From Parvularcula bermudensis HTCC2503 (lineage in GTDB: Bacteria > Pseudomonadota > Alphaproteobacteria > Caulobacterales > Parvularculaceae): DNA of 64,000 nt. A model generated the notes under the pieces. The model saw only the letters and a list, made by a program, of their open reading frames with translations, did not search any database and was not told the origin of the DNA. Location: positions 1,612,001 through 1,676,000 of the forward strand of contig NC_014414.1 in the NCBI RefSeq assembly GCF_000152825.2. The letters are read 5' to 3'. Below, one piece after another: positions 9,283-17,989 of the stretch. The position numbers and the translations under genes are program-made. Positions within the stretch are counted from its first letter, which is position 1. Every line of letters begins with the position of its first letter.

Positions 9283-10455
9283 CAATTTTATAGTGCCGAA
9301 CACGTAGTGGCGGTCGGCTCGCCCGCCGACCCCATTCTTTGCCACCGCCCCCATGCGGCCCAGCGGGCTGCGCGGTGGTTTGCCGCGCAATTTCGCGGAA
9401 CGGTGTTTTACGCCGTCAAAGCCAACCCTGACCCAATTGTCCTTGAGGCTCTTGCCAGTGGCGGCGTCGATCGCTTCGACGTGGCCAGTCTTGCGGAGAT
9501 CCGGGCTGTCAGGCGCCAGTTCCCGTCCTCGACCCTAGCTTTCATGAACCCCGTGAAGGCACCCGAGGCGATCGCCGAGGCCTATTTCCGCCACGGTGTG
9601 CGAATCTTTGCCCTCGACCGGCAGGAGGAGCTCGACAAGATCGTCACGGCCACGAAAGGCGCGGGGGATCTGACCCTGATCGTCCGGATTGGCGTCGATA
9701 ATTCCACCGCGGATCTCAAGCTTGGGATGAAATTCGGGGCGCGAGGACCGGCGGTGGCCGACCTCATTCGCACGACCCGCTGGCATGCCGAAAAACTGGG
9801 GGTCAGCTTCCATATCGGCAGTCAAAATCGGGCCCCTGAGGCTTTCGTCCAGGCGATGACGAGCGTTGCCGGCCAGGTTCAAGCCGCCGGTGTGCTGCTC
9901 GATATCCTGGATGTCGGCGGCGGCTTTCCCGCGGCCTATCCCGGTCGGGACCACGCGGCGCTGTCGGACTATATCGAGGCGATCCATCGTGCCTTTGATC
10001 GGTTCCCGGCCTTTGGTCGAACAGCCCTTTGGGCGGAGCCTGGGCGCGCTTTGGTCGCTGAGGCGGCGAGCCTGATCGTCCGTGTCGAGGGACGTCGGGA
10101 CTTCGATCTCTACATCAATGATGGGATCTACGGCGCGCTCTACGATGCAGGTCACCTCAATTGGCGTTTCCCGTGCCGGGCGGTGGGTCATCCCGCCGAT
10201 GCGATGACCGCGCCGTTTCGCTTTTACGGCCCAACGTGCGACGATGCCGACTATATGGAGGGGCCGTTTTTCCTCCCCGCCGGGATGGCGCAGGGCGATA
10301 CGATCGAGATCGGTCAATTGGGCGCCTACGGACGAACAATGACCAGTGGCTTTAACGGCTATGGGTCGTACAAAGATGTTATTTGCACAGACGACCCCTT
10401 TGGGTCCCTTTACGAAGCCGCCGACCTTCGGGCCCTTGCGGAGACAAAAAAATGA
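9277..10455 (+). CDS. Ornithine decarboxylase (fold III PLP enzyme)
   Basis: Cytosolic PLP enzyme of 392 residues of the eukaryotic-like ornithine/diaminopimelate decarboxylase family, converting ornithine to putrescine. The PLP lysine is Lys48 in FYAVKANP. HIGSQ, the glycine loop DVGGGFP, EPGR (Glu254) and the catalytic cysteine Cys321 in GPTCDDAD are all present; the last motif favours ornithine (or lysine) over diaminopimelate. Start is GTG at 9277; no in-frame ATG fits, and AAGGAGG sits 9 bases upstream. The stop overlaps the AdoMet decarboxylase start (ATGA), so the genes are translationally coupled. Substrate preference between ornithine and lysine is inferred from context with spermidine genes. 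Confidence 0.9.
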   Translation: MDQFYSAEHVVAVGSPADPILCHRPHAAQRAARWFAAQFRGTVFYAVKANPDPIVLEALASGGVDRFDVASLAEIRAVRRQFPSSTLAFMNPVKAPEAIAEAYFRHGVRIFALDRQEELDKIVTATKGAGDLTLIVRIGVDNSTADLKLGMKFGARGPAVADLIRTTRWHAEKLGVSFHIGSQNRAPEAFVQAMTSVAGQVQAAGVLLDILDVGGGFPAAYPGRDHAALSDYIEAIHRAFDRFPAFGRTALWAEPGRALVAEAASLIVRVEGRRDFDLYINDGIYGALYDAGHLNWRFPCRAVGHPADAMTAPFRFYGPTCDDADYMEGPFFLPAGMAQGDTIEIGQLGAYGRTMTSGFNGYGSYKDVICTDDPFGSLYEAADLRALAETKK

Positions 10456-10895
10456 GCCAATTTCTTAAACTCGTTCCCCCCGCTCCCGCCCCTGAAGAGG
10501 GGCCGCTGGATCATTTCGTTGAGGACGGCGAACGCATTTATGCCGGTCGCCACCTCACCATCGACCTCTATGGGGCGTCGGATTTGACCGACCAGTCGCG
10601 GATGGAACAGGCGTTCCGCGATTGCGTGACGGCGTGCGGGGCGACATTGTTGCATCTCCACGTGCATACCTTTTTGCCCTCAGGTGGATTGTCCGGGGTC
10701 GCCGTATTGGCGGAGAGCCATATTTCGGTGCATACATGGCCCGAAGCCGCCTATGCGGCGTTCGACGTGTTTATGTGCGGCGATGCCGAGCCTGAACGGG
10801 CGGTGGACATTCTGGCCCAGGCGTTTTCCGCAACGGCGGTCGAGGTGGGCACCCATTATCGCGGCGCCGATATTAAGCAGCATTTGCCGAAATGA
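10452..10895 (+). CDS. speD: S-adenosylmethionine decarboxylase proenzyme
   Basis: Small bacterial-type AdoMet decarboxylase, 147 residues, supplying decarboxylated AdoMet as the aminopropyl donor for spermidine. It self-cleaves between Glu88 and Ser89 in LAESHISVHTWPE, Ser89 becoming the pyruvoyl cofactor. His94 and Cys109 sit at the spacing (+5 and +20) of the catalytic His and Cys of the family. The start is the ATG at 10452 that overlaps the upstream stop; the longer in-frame extension encodes residues unlike the family. The N-terminal 25 residues (proline rich) are longer than in short homologues. It overlaps speE by 4 bases. Confidence 0.93.
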   Translation: MSQFLKLVPPAPAPEEGPLDHFVEDGERIYAGRHLTIDLYGASDLTDQSRMEQAFRDCVTACGATLLHLHVHTFLPSGGLSGVAVLAESHISVHTWPEAAYAAFDVFMCGDAEPERAVDILAQAFSATAVEVGTHYRGADIKQHLPK

Positions 10896-11782
10896 GCGGC
10901 CGCTTCATCATCGACGTCGACGGGCAGCGCTGGTTCAAGGAAGAGGTGACGCCCGAAATCGGCCATGCCTTGCGGATCGATCGTACCCTGTATGAGGGGG
11001 AGATCGACCACCAGCACCTGATTGTCTTCGAAAATCAGCGCTTCGGGCGGCTCTTTGCCCTCGAAGGCTTTGTCCAAATCTCCACGGCGGATGAATTTAT
11101 CTACCATGAGATGTTGGTGCATGTGCCGTTCTTCGCCCATGGACGGGCAAAGCGGGTGCTGATCATCGGCGGCGGTGACGGCGGTGCCATTCGTGAGGTG
11201 CTCCGCCACCGGACCGTCGAGCAAGTGACCCTTGTCGAGATTGAGAAGGCCGTTGTCGATTTTTCGAAAGAGTGGTTTCCGAGTCTGTCGGCGGGCGCCT
11301 TTGACGACCCGCGCCTGGACCTGCGCATTGCGGATGGCGCCGCCTTCGTCAAAGAGGATCAAGAGCCTTACGACGTTATTTTGGTCGACTCCACCGATCC
11401 GGTGGGCCCAGGCAAAGTGCTGTTTACCGAGGAATTTTACCGCGACTGCTATGCGCGGCTCGGCGATGAGGGGATTATGGTGACCCAGTGCGGTCTCCCC
11501 TTCCTCCAGGCGCCGGAACTTAAGACCGCGTACGAGAACCAGTCTGCGAGTTTTGCCGCGCCCCGGTTCTATACGATTGCCGTGCCCGCCTATTCAGGGG
11601 GGCTGATGGCTCTTGGCTTTGCCCGGAAGGGGGGAGAAGATCCGTCTCCCGCCGACCTCGCCGCGCGAATTGAAAAGGCCGATCTCGGCACCTTCAAGGT
11701 CTATAGCGCGAAAACCCATCAGGGGGCGTTTATGGGGCCGGCCTATATCGACACGATCCTGAAGACCGGACAGTTTGGCTGA
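10892..11782 (+). CDS. speE: Spermidine synthase
   Basis: Transfers the aminopropyl group from decarboxylated AdoMet to putrescine, giving spermidine. 296 residues, Rossmann-type polyamine synthase. The nucleotide loop LIIGGGDGGAIREVLRH, an acidic residue after VTLVEIEKAVV, and the active-site VDSTDPVGPGKVLFTEEFY motif are all present. It begins with an ATGA overlap with speD and is the last gene of the operon; an imperfect hairpin follows at 11816-11846. Confidence 0.95.
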   Translation: MSGRFIIDVDGQRWFKEEVTPEIGHALRIDRTLYEGEIDHQHLIVFENQRFGRLFALEGFVQISTADEFIYHEMLVHVPFFAHGRAKRVLIIGGGDGGAIREVLRHRTVEQVTLVEIEKAVVDFSKEWFPSLSAGAFDDPRLDLRIADGAAFVKEDQEPYDVILVDSTDPVGPGKVLFTEEFYRDCYARLGDEGIMVTQCGLPFLQAPELKTAYENQSASFAAPRFYTIAVPAYSGGLMALGFARKGGEDPSPADLAARIEKADLGTFKVYSAKTHQGAFMGPAYIDTILKTGQFG

Positions 11783-11815
11783 TCGGGGCTGTGAGACCGG
11801 GGTCGATCGGGCGAT

Positions 11816-11846
11816 GATCACTGAGACGGGCCGTCTGTGAGTGGTC
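11816..11846. terminator. Imperfect inverted repeat between convergent speE and folA
   Basis: GATCACT (11816-11822) pairs with AGTGGTC (11840-11846) with one wobble, and GACG pairs with CGTC inside. It lies between two convergent genes and touches the folA stop codon. There is no T-run on either strand, so termination is only suggested by position. Confidence 0.3.
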
Positions 11847-12345
11847 AGGCCTTCCGGTCCCATTGCTCGACCGTGGCGTCGAAATCATTGTGAGAGCCCT
11901 TCTCAATCCGGCGAAGGATCGTCCGTGTCCACCCTGTCTCGTCGGGCAGGGTAAAGAGCGTATCTCCCTCGGGCGTGCCGTGAACGCGGGTTACATAGAG
12001 GCGATCGGCCCGTGCCATCGCGGCAGTATAGAGTTGGGCGCCGCCAATCACACAGATCTCGTCGGCGCCGCTCCCGGCCGCGGCGGTCAGGGCCTCGTCG
12101 AGCTCAGCGAACACCTCGCTCCCCTCGGGCGCGTTATCAAGCTGGCGGCTGACGACGATATTCCGGCGCTGGGGCAGGGGATCGCCGAGACTTTCCCAGG
12201 TCGTCCGGCCCATGACGATTGGCTTGCCGGTCGTGACGGATTTGAACCATTTGAGGTCGTCACGCATCCGCCAGGGAAGGGTGCCGTCCTTCCCGATAAC
12301 GCCATTGTCGGCGACCGCCACAACAAGGCTGATCCGCGGGCTCAT
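11845..12345 (-). CDS. folA: Dihydrofolate reductase
   Basis: NADPH-dependent reduction of dihydrofolate to tetrahydrofolate, 166 residues. Family landmarks: [29 protein letters not shown] with the active-site Trp and acidic residue, the cofactor motif [20 protein letters not shown], and IGGAQLY near residue 110. The ATG start at 12345 overlaps the thyA stop by 4 bases, so it is co-translated with thymidylate synthase and regenerates the folate that ThyA oxidises. Confidence 0.96.
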   Translation of the reverse strand: MSPRISLVVAVADNGVIGKDGTLPWRMRDDLKWFKSVTTGKPIVMGRTTWESLGDPLPQRRNIVVSRQLDNAPEGSEVFAELDEALTAAAGSGADEICVIGGAQLYTAAMARADRLYVTRVHGTPEGDTLFTLPDETGWTRTILRRIEKGSHNDFDATVEQWDRKA

Positions 12346-13136
12346 ACGGCGACCGGGGCCTTGATCGCCGGGTGAGGATCGTAGCCCTCGACCGTGATAT
12401 GCTCATAGCGGAAATCGAAAATATCGCTCACCTCGGGGGCCAGCCGAAGCTGCGGCAGGTCACGGGGTTGGCGCGCCAATTGCTGCTTCGCTTGGTCGAC
12501 ATGATTTGTGTAAAGATGAACGTCGCCGAAGCTATGAACGAAATCACCCACGCCAAGGCCAGTCGATTGCGCCAGCATATGGGTCAGTAAGGCATAGGAG
12601 GCGATATTGAAGGGGACGCCGAGGAAAATATCCGCCGACCGCTGATAAAGCTGGCAGGAAAGCTTGCCGTCGGCGACGTAGAATTGGAACAGACAATGGC
12701 AGGGGGCCAGTGCCATCTGATCGAGCTGACCGGGGTTCCACGCCGACACCACCAACCGGCGAGAGGTGGGATTATGGCGAATTTCGTTCTGCACCCAGGC
12801 AATCTGGTCGATGGTTTTGCCGCCGGGGCCCGGCCAGGACCGCCATTGTGCGCCGTAGACCGGCCCAAGATTGCCGTTCTCATCGGCCCATTCATCCCAG
12901 ATCCTGACCCCGTGCTCCTTCAAATACCCGATATTGGTATCGCCCGAGAGGAACCATAAAAGCTCGTGCACCACGGATTTCATGTGCACTTTTTTCGTGG
13001 TCACGAGGGGAAAGCCGTCGGACAACTCAAAGCGCATCTGATGGCCGAAGACCGAATAGGTGCCGGTTCCGGTCCGATCATCGCGCAACACGCCATTGTC
13101 CAGGAGATGCGACAGTAAAGAGAGATAGGCTTGCAT
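12342..13136 (-). CDS. thyA: Thymidylate synthase
   Basis: Converts dUMP to dTMP using methylenetetrahydrofolate. From the ATG at 13136 the protein is exactly 264 residues, the usual length, with the nucleophile Cys146 in [20 protein letters not shown] near residue 19, and the DVHLYTNH dUMP motif near the C-terminus. An upstream in-frame TTG would add 17 residues unlike the family. No convincing Shine-Dalgarno sequence precedes the ATG. First gene of the thyA-folA pair. Confidence 0.96.
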   Translation of the reverse strand: MQAYLSLLSHLLDNGVLRDDRTGTGTYSVFGHQMRFELSDGFPLVTTKKVHMKSVVHELLWFLSGDTNIGYLKEHGVRIWDEWADENGNLGPVYGAQWRSWPGPGGKTIDQIAWVQNEIRHNPTSRRLVVSAWNPGQLDQMALAPCHCLFQFYVADGKLSCQLYQRSADIFLGVPFNIASYALLTHMLAQSTGLGVGDFVHSFGDVHLYTNHVDQAKQQLARQPRDLPQLRLAPEVSDIFDFRYEHITVEGYDPHPAIKAPVAV

Positions 13137-13233
13137 GCCGCCAAAGTGCGGCAGCCGCCGCCGATTCGAAAGGCCCCTTTTATCCAAGGTGGGCGTCAGG
13201 CCGCCCCTTTTCCCACGTCACTTGGCGGCAGCG

Positions 13234-13488
13234 TTAGGCCGGATCGGTCTCCGGGATCAGGCGGTCCACCTTTTTCGAGGGGCCGCGGTAGTTCTTGACC
13301 CCCACGGACAGAGCATAGCAGGCGAGGGCGACGGTCAGGGGGATTTGCACCGGCTCGCCGTCCCGCTCGCCCTTCTCATAATATTGGATCATGCGCCTTT
13401 TGAGGCCGAGGGCCTCGGCTGCGTCCTTTTGAGAGAAGTTGAGTGCTTTCCGCCATTTTCGGAAATCACCCGGCTCCATTTGCTTCAC
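13234..13488 (-). CDS. Small helix-turn-helix DNA-binding protein
   Basis: 84-residue protein with an XRE/Cro-type helix-turn-helix: FRKWRKALNFSQKDAAEALGL then KRRMIQYYEKGER, followed by a short C-terminal helix region and a basic tail. It probably binds DNA as a dimer; its target is unknown. The GTG start at 13488 follows GGGAGG at good spacing. It lies 97 bases upstream of thyA on the same strand and next to the tmRNA gene. It could be a small orphan regulator; there is no toxin partner nearby. Confidence 0.75.
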   Translation of the reverse strand: MKQMEPGDFRKWRKALNFSQKDAAEALGLKRRMIQYYEKGERDGEPVQIPLTVALACYALSVGVKNYRGPSKKVDRLIPETDPA

Positions 13489-13578
13489 GGCATCCTCCCG
13501 CCAACCATGACATATTTACACGCAGAATATGGCAATGGCGTTACAGACAGGCCAGGCGGTCTTTGGAGCTGCAGGGAC

Positions 13579-13607
13579 TTCAAATCTTTACCCACAGCCC
13601 CTATGTT
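13579..13607 (+). promoter_or_regulatory. Candidate promoter of the permuted tmRNA gene
   Basis: TTCAAA (13579-13584) and TATGTT (13602-13607) with a 17-base spacer, each matching 4 of 6 consensus positions. Transcription would begin near 13614, shortly before the acceptor-piece sequence. A second AT-rich element, TATCTATAG, lies at 13624. Confidence 0.3.
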
Positions 13608-13629
13608 ACCTGTGATGCTTCGGTATCTA

Positions 13630-13946
13630 TAGCGATAAATGGCGTTCAGAATAAGCGGCCCGGACCCGGGGGCGGTACCCGGCGGCTCCACCACATGACT
13701 TCTCTCCCTCGGGGGGGGGGAGCCCTGCGGCGGGGCCGAAATAGGATCGACGGACGTGTAAAGGTTCGGCTTTCGCTCGGATGGCCTCCGTTATTGGGCC
13801 ATGATGAATAGTTGCCAATGACAACTCTTCGGAAGGTTTCGCTCTCGCTGCGTAACGCGGTGCAAGCAAACCACTATTAAAGCCCTAGGCCCTTTCCCGG
13901 TCTAGGCGGGGTCCCGGGGAACCTGGCAACAGAATCCCCGACTTTT
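13630..13946 (+). ncRNA. ssrA: Circularly permuted two-piece tmRNA
   Basis: tmRNA rescues stalled ribosomes by adding a degradation tag. In alphaproteobacteria the gene is permuted: the acceptor (3') piece comes first. Here that piece ends at 13693 with CGGCTCC-A-CCA (13683-13693), preceded by a T-arm of CCGGG, a 7-base loop GGCGGTA and CCCGG. After a 38-base spacer the coding piece starts at 13732 with GGGGCCG, which pairs with CGGCTCC including the G3-U wobble that alanyl-tRNA synthetase recognises, then AAATAGGATCGACGG. The tag frame is 13814-13855: resume codon GCC, peptide ANDNSSEGFALAA, stop TAA; with the tRNA alanine the tag is AANDNSSEGFALAA. A hairpin CGGGG...CCCCG and TTTT at 13943-13946 probably end the transcript. 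The 5' boundary is approximate. Confidence 0.93.
13814..13855 (+). other. ssrA: tmRNA tag reading frame
   Basis: Resume codon GCC at 13814 through TAA at 13855, encoding ANDNSSEGFALAA. The AND start and the hydrophobic ALAA end are as expected for ClpXP-type recognition. The middle SSEG differs from the Caulobacter tag AANDNFAEEFAVAA. Confidence 0.92.
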
Positions 13947-14075
13947 CCTGCCCTCGATGAAATCGATCAACCGCGAGATCTATCGACCTCACCAAAGCGA
14001 ATGCTGTTGTTCAGCTCAGTCTTCGTTCGTCGCAGTCCGTCGCGCGAACTGGTGCCGGTCTCGCTTGAAACAGCG

Positions 14076-14525
14076 CTAATCGCTCGCCGGATCGTTAGGG
14101 GCGAGCTTGGGGGGATCTTGAAGGCTCGCCAGAAAGGCGATGAGGGCGTCCCGGTCGGCGGGGTCCGCCATCCCGCGATAGGCCATGCGGGTGCCCGGCA
14201 CGACCTCATGGGGATTTTCGAGATACCGGTCCAACGTGTCCTCGGTCCAGATCAGGCCCGACCGTTCGAGAGCGCGAGAATAGGCGAATGTGTCCCGCTG
14301 GGCGGCGGGGGCGCCGACAACGCCCCAAAGATTGGGGCCCACGCCGTGGCGTCCCCCCTTTTGATAATTATGGCACACCCCGCATTCGCGGAAGAGGGTC
14401 AGCCCCTTCTGCGCAAGGGGGCTTAGGCTCTCAAGATCGGGTCCGGCGGGGGCGTCAGCGCCCGAGGGCTGACCGCAGGCGCAGAGACTAAGGGCGAGAA
14501 ACAGGGGGAGGAATGATCGTCGCAT
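14076..14525 (-). CDS. Class I c-type cytochrome, probable lipoprotein
   Basis: Exported single-haem cytochrome of 149 residues. The haem-binding motif CGVCH (Cys48, Cys51, His52) and an axial-Met candidate in GTRMAYRG are present; the NLWGVVG and YSRALERSGLIWTEDTLDRYLENP segments match the cytochrome c2/c-550 group. From the ATG at 14525 the N-terminus is a signal peptide ending in a lipobox-like LCAC, so it may be anchored rather than soluble. A longer in-frame start at 14591 would add 22 residues ahead of the signal peptide and is unlikely. Divergent from apt. Probably carries electrons between bc1 and an oxidase, but no partner gene is adjacent. Confidence 0.85.
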   Translation of the reverse strand: MRRSFLPLFLALSLCACGQPSGADAPAGPDLESLSPLAQKGLTLFRECGVCHNYQKGGRHGVGPNLWGVVGAPAAQRDTFAYSRALERSGLIWTEDTLDRYLENPHEVVPGTRMAYRGMADPADRDALIAFLASLQDPPKLAPNDPASD

Positions 14526-14608
14526 GCGCCCCCATTGCCGGAAAAGCACTTGACCGAAAAGCGGGATTACGGCCCAGTCCCCTGTAGCCATCGCCGAGGG
14601 AGGCCGAA

Positions 14609-15142
14609 CTGGGCGTCGATTTACAGGCTGTCATCAGGGCGATCCCCGATTTTCCCAAGCCAGGCATTGTCTTCCGTGACGTCACGACGCTGATGGCGGA
14701 TGGTCCGGCCTTCGCTGAGTCGGTGGCGCGCCTGGCGTCCCCTGTGCGGGCAGGCGGCTACACCGCCATTGCAGGGATCGAGGCGCGAGGATTGGTGTTC
14801 GGGGCTGCGGTGGCGGCCGCGACGGGGCTGGGCTTCGTCCCGATCCGAAAGCCTGGGAAGCTTCCCGCGACGGTCTTACGTGAATCCTATGAGCTCGAAT
14901 ATGGCCGTGACGCCCTCGAAATTCACCACGATGCCATTGCCGCCGAGGCCAAGGTGTTTTTGATCGATGACCTTTTGGCGACGGGCGGTACACTGCTGGC
15001 AGCCGCGACCTTGATTGAACGCCTCGGCGGGACGGTCGGCGGCGCCGGTGTGGTTGTCGATTTGCCCGATCTTGGCGGCAGTCGCCGACTGGCCGAGCGG
15101 GGAATCCCGCTTCACACCCTTGTCTGTTTCGAAGGAGAGTAG
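14609..15142 (+). CDS. apt: Adenine phosphoribosyltransferase with probable CTG start
   Basis: Salvages adenine to AMP with PRPP. The frame opens after a TAG at 14585-14587, and the conserved APT N-terminus (IRAIPDFPKPGIVFRDVTTLM) is encoded from about 14633, upstream of the first ATG at 14693. No ATG, GTG or TTG lies in frame before it. CTG at 14609 follows GGGAGG (14598-14603) by 5 bases and gives 177 residues, the usual size. Other motifs: IEARGLVFGAAVA, RKPGKLP and the PRPP loop VFLIDDLLATGGT. Next gene follows after 3 bases. The function is certain; the start codon is inferred. Confidence 0.93.
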   Translation: MGVDLQAVIRAIPDFPKPGIVFRDVTTLMADGPAFAESVARLASPVRAGGYTAIAGIEARGLVFGAAVAAATGLGFVPIRKPGKLPATVLRESYELEYGRDALEIHHDAIAAEAKVFLIDDLLATGGTLLAAATLIERLGGTVGGAGVVVDLPDLGGSRRLAERGIPLHTLVCFEGE

Positions 15143-15145
15143 CGC

Positions 15146-15589
15146 ATGCTGAAATGGCTTTCTCAAAAACTCAGCGTCGATGCCGCCCTGCCGCTGTCCG
15201 CGGCGAGTTGCGTCGAAGTTCAAGCCGCGACATTGCTCGTCGAGGCGGCCCGACGCGATGGCGCCTATTCCGAGGTTGACCGGGAGACGGTGACCGCGTC
15301 CTTGATGAAACTCTTTTATCTCTCCCGTATTGAGGCCGATGCCCTGCGCCGCGAAGCCGAGCGCCGCCGCACGCTTGATTGGCAGGACGCTTTTGCCGCC
15401 GATCTGACGGTCCTCGACAGTGACCGGCGGGAACGGCTTGTCCGTCTCTTATGGGAAATTGTCGACGTCCAGGGATTGGGCTGTGCCGCCGGCGAAGATC
15501 TCGTGTTTTCCGTCGGGGATCGACTGACCCTGACACCGGAGCGCATTTCCGCCTTGCGGGCCGTGGCGGGCACGGCGGGGCGCGCCTGA
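15146..15589 (+). CDS. TerB-family (tellurite resistance type) protein
   Basis: 147-residue cytosolic, mostly helical protein of the TerB/DjlA-N type. It shows the typical pattern of acidic and hydrophobic helices: ATLLVEAARRDGAYSEVDRETV, then LVRLLWEIVDVQG and a later LTPERISALRAV. The family is linked to stress and metal binding but its biochemical role is unknown. GGAGAG lies 6 bases before the ATG. It sits 3 bases after apt, and panB starts immediately at its stop (TGAATG), so the three form an operon. No other ter genes are here, so tellurite resistance should not be assumed. Confidence 0.75.
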   Translation: MLKWLSQKLSVDAALPLSAASCVEVQAATLLVEAARRDGAYSEVDRETVTASLMKLFYLSRIEADALRREAERRRTLDWQDAFAADLTVLDSDRRERLVRLLWEIVDVQGLGCAAGEDLVFSVGDRLTLTPERISALRAVAGTAGRA

Positions 15590-16411
15590 ATGTCTGCGCA
15601 AAAAAAGACCAAACGTCAGACAGCTGCTTCAATCACTGCGCGCAAGGGGGGAGAGCCGATCGTCGGCTTGACCGCCTATGATGCGCCGACCGCGGCGCTG
15701 CTCGACCCCCATTGCGATCTCATCCTGGTGGGCGACAGCGTCGGCATGGTGGTCCATGGCCTGCCCTCGACGGTGGGGGTGACCATGGAGATGATGATCC
15801 TCCACGGCCAGGCGGTGATGCGGGGGGCGGCGCAGTCATTGGTCGTTGTCGACATGCCCTTTGGCAGTTACGAATCCGATCCCCGCCAAGCCTTCGCCAA
15901 TGCCAGCCGCCTGTTGATCGAAACGGGGGCGGGGGCGGTGAAGATCGAAGCCGGCACCTATACGGCGGAAATCATCAGCTTCCTGACCGAACGGGGGATC
16001 CCTGTCATGGGGCATGTGGGGCTGCGCCCCCAATCCTCGAACGTCACAGGCGGGTTCAAGGCCGTTGGTCGGTCGGATGAAGAATGGCGCCAGGTTTTGG
16101 CCGAGGCGGAGGCCGCCGATCGTGCCGGCGCGTTTGCCCTGGTGGTCGAGGGGGTGGACGAACTCCTTGCCCGGAACATCACCGAGAGTGTCGAGGCCCC
16201 GACGATCGGCATAGGTGCGTCATCGGCCTGCGATGGTCAGATCCTCGTCACCCCCGACATGCTGGGCCTGTTTGACTGGACGCCGAAATTCGTTCGTAAA
16301 TTCGGCAATTTGCGAAGCGACATCACGAGCGCGGTCGAGGCCTATGCCGAGGCTGTGCGCGACAGACGCTTTCCGGGGGATGAAGAAGTCTATCGCCTGC
16401 GTCGTAATTAG
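15590..16411 (+). CDS. panB: 3-methyl-2-oxobutanoate hydroxymethyltransferase
   Basis: First committed step of pantothenate synthesis: adds a hydroxymethyl group from methylenetetrahydrofolate to ketoisovalerate. 273 residues, TIM-barrel enzyme. Landmarks: LTAYDAPTAALL, metal-binding LVGDSVGMVVHG, DMPFGSY, VKIEAG, GHVGLRPQ and IGIGASSACDGQILV. The ATG follows the TerB stop with no gap. panC is not in the window. Confidence 0.96.
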   Translation: MSAQKKTKRQTAASITARKGGEPIVGLTAYDAPTAALLDPHCDLILVGDSVGMVVHGLPSTVGVTMEMMILHGQAVMRGAAQSLVVVDMPFGSYESDPRQAFANASRLLIETGAGAVKIEAGTYTAEIISFLTERGIPVMGHVGLRPQSSNVTGGFKAVGRSDEEWRQVLAEAEAADRAGAFALVVEGVDELLARNITESVEAPTIGIGASSACDGQILVTPDMLGLFDWTPKFVRKFGNLRSDITSAVEAYAEAVRDRRFPGDEEVYRLRRN

Positions 16412-16430
16412 ACGGCTTCGCCAATAGCCC

Positions 16431-17567
<1,137 letters not shown>

Positions 17568-17592
17568 TTATTGGTAGGAAGCTGGAGGCCCT

Positions 17593-17919
17593 ATGGCGCG
17601 CCCCGTCACCGTCACTATTAGCCACGACCTCGGTAAGGATCAGGCGCGAACGCGGGTCGATGAACGATTTGACGCGCTGGAGACGTCCATTGCCGGGAAT
17701 GTCGGCCTCAATTTCGAAAAGCACTGGGAGGGCGACACCCTCAAGCTGAAGGCCAAGGGTCTTGGCCAAAAGATCACCGGCGATGTCGATGTCTTTCCCC
17801 AACATGTGCGGATCACGGTGATGCTGCCTGGCCTATTGGCCGGCATGGCCGAGGCCTTGACCGGGCGGCTCGAGAAGCAAGGCCGCATCATGCTGGAAGA
17901 CAAATCGGGAAACGCCTAA
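17593..17919 (+). CDS. Polyhydroxyalkanoic acid system-type small protein
   Basis: 108-residue cytosolic protein matching the PHA-granule-region family: RPVTVTISHDLGKDQARTRV, FDALE, then beta-rich segments around LNFEKHWEGDTLKLKAKGLGQKITGDVDVFPQHV and a C-terminal LPGLLAGMAEAL. The family is named for proteins near PHA operons; molecular function is unknown, and no PHA synthase or phasin gene is nearby. GGAGG lies 4 bases before the ATG. Same strand as the next gene, 70 bases on. Confidence 0.65.
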   Translation: MARPVTVTISHDLGKDQARTRVDERFDALETSIAGNVGLNFEKHWEGDTLKLKAKGLGQKITGDVDVFPQHVRITVMLPGLLAGMAEALTGRLEKQGRIMLEDKSGNA

Positions 17920-17989
17920 GGCCCGCGTCCGTTATGGCAGGTGAAGGGCGGCGGTCTGGTCGCCCCGCCGCTGAGTAAGGAGAGCGTCG

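Noticed and set aside
13443-13869. Open frames on both strands across the tmRNA gene
   Set aside because: The region is fully explained by the permuted ssrA, with paired acceptor stem and tag frame.
15146-15589. Tellurite-resistance operon
   Set aside because: Only one TerB-type gene is present; no terC, terD or terZ, so the resistance role is not supported.
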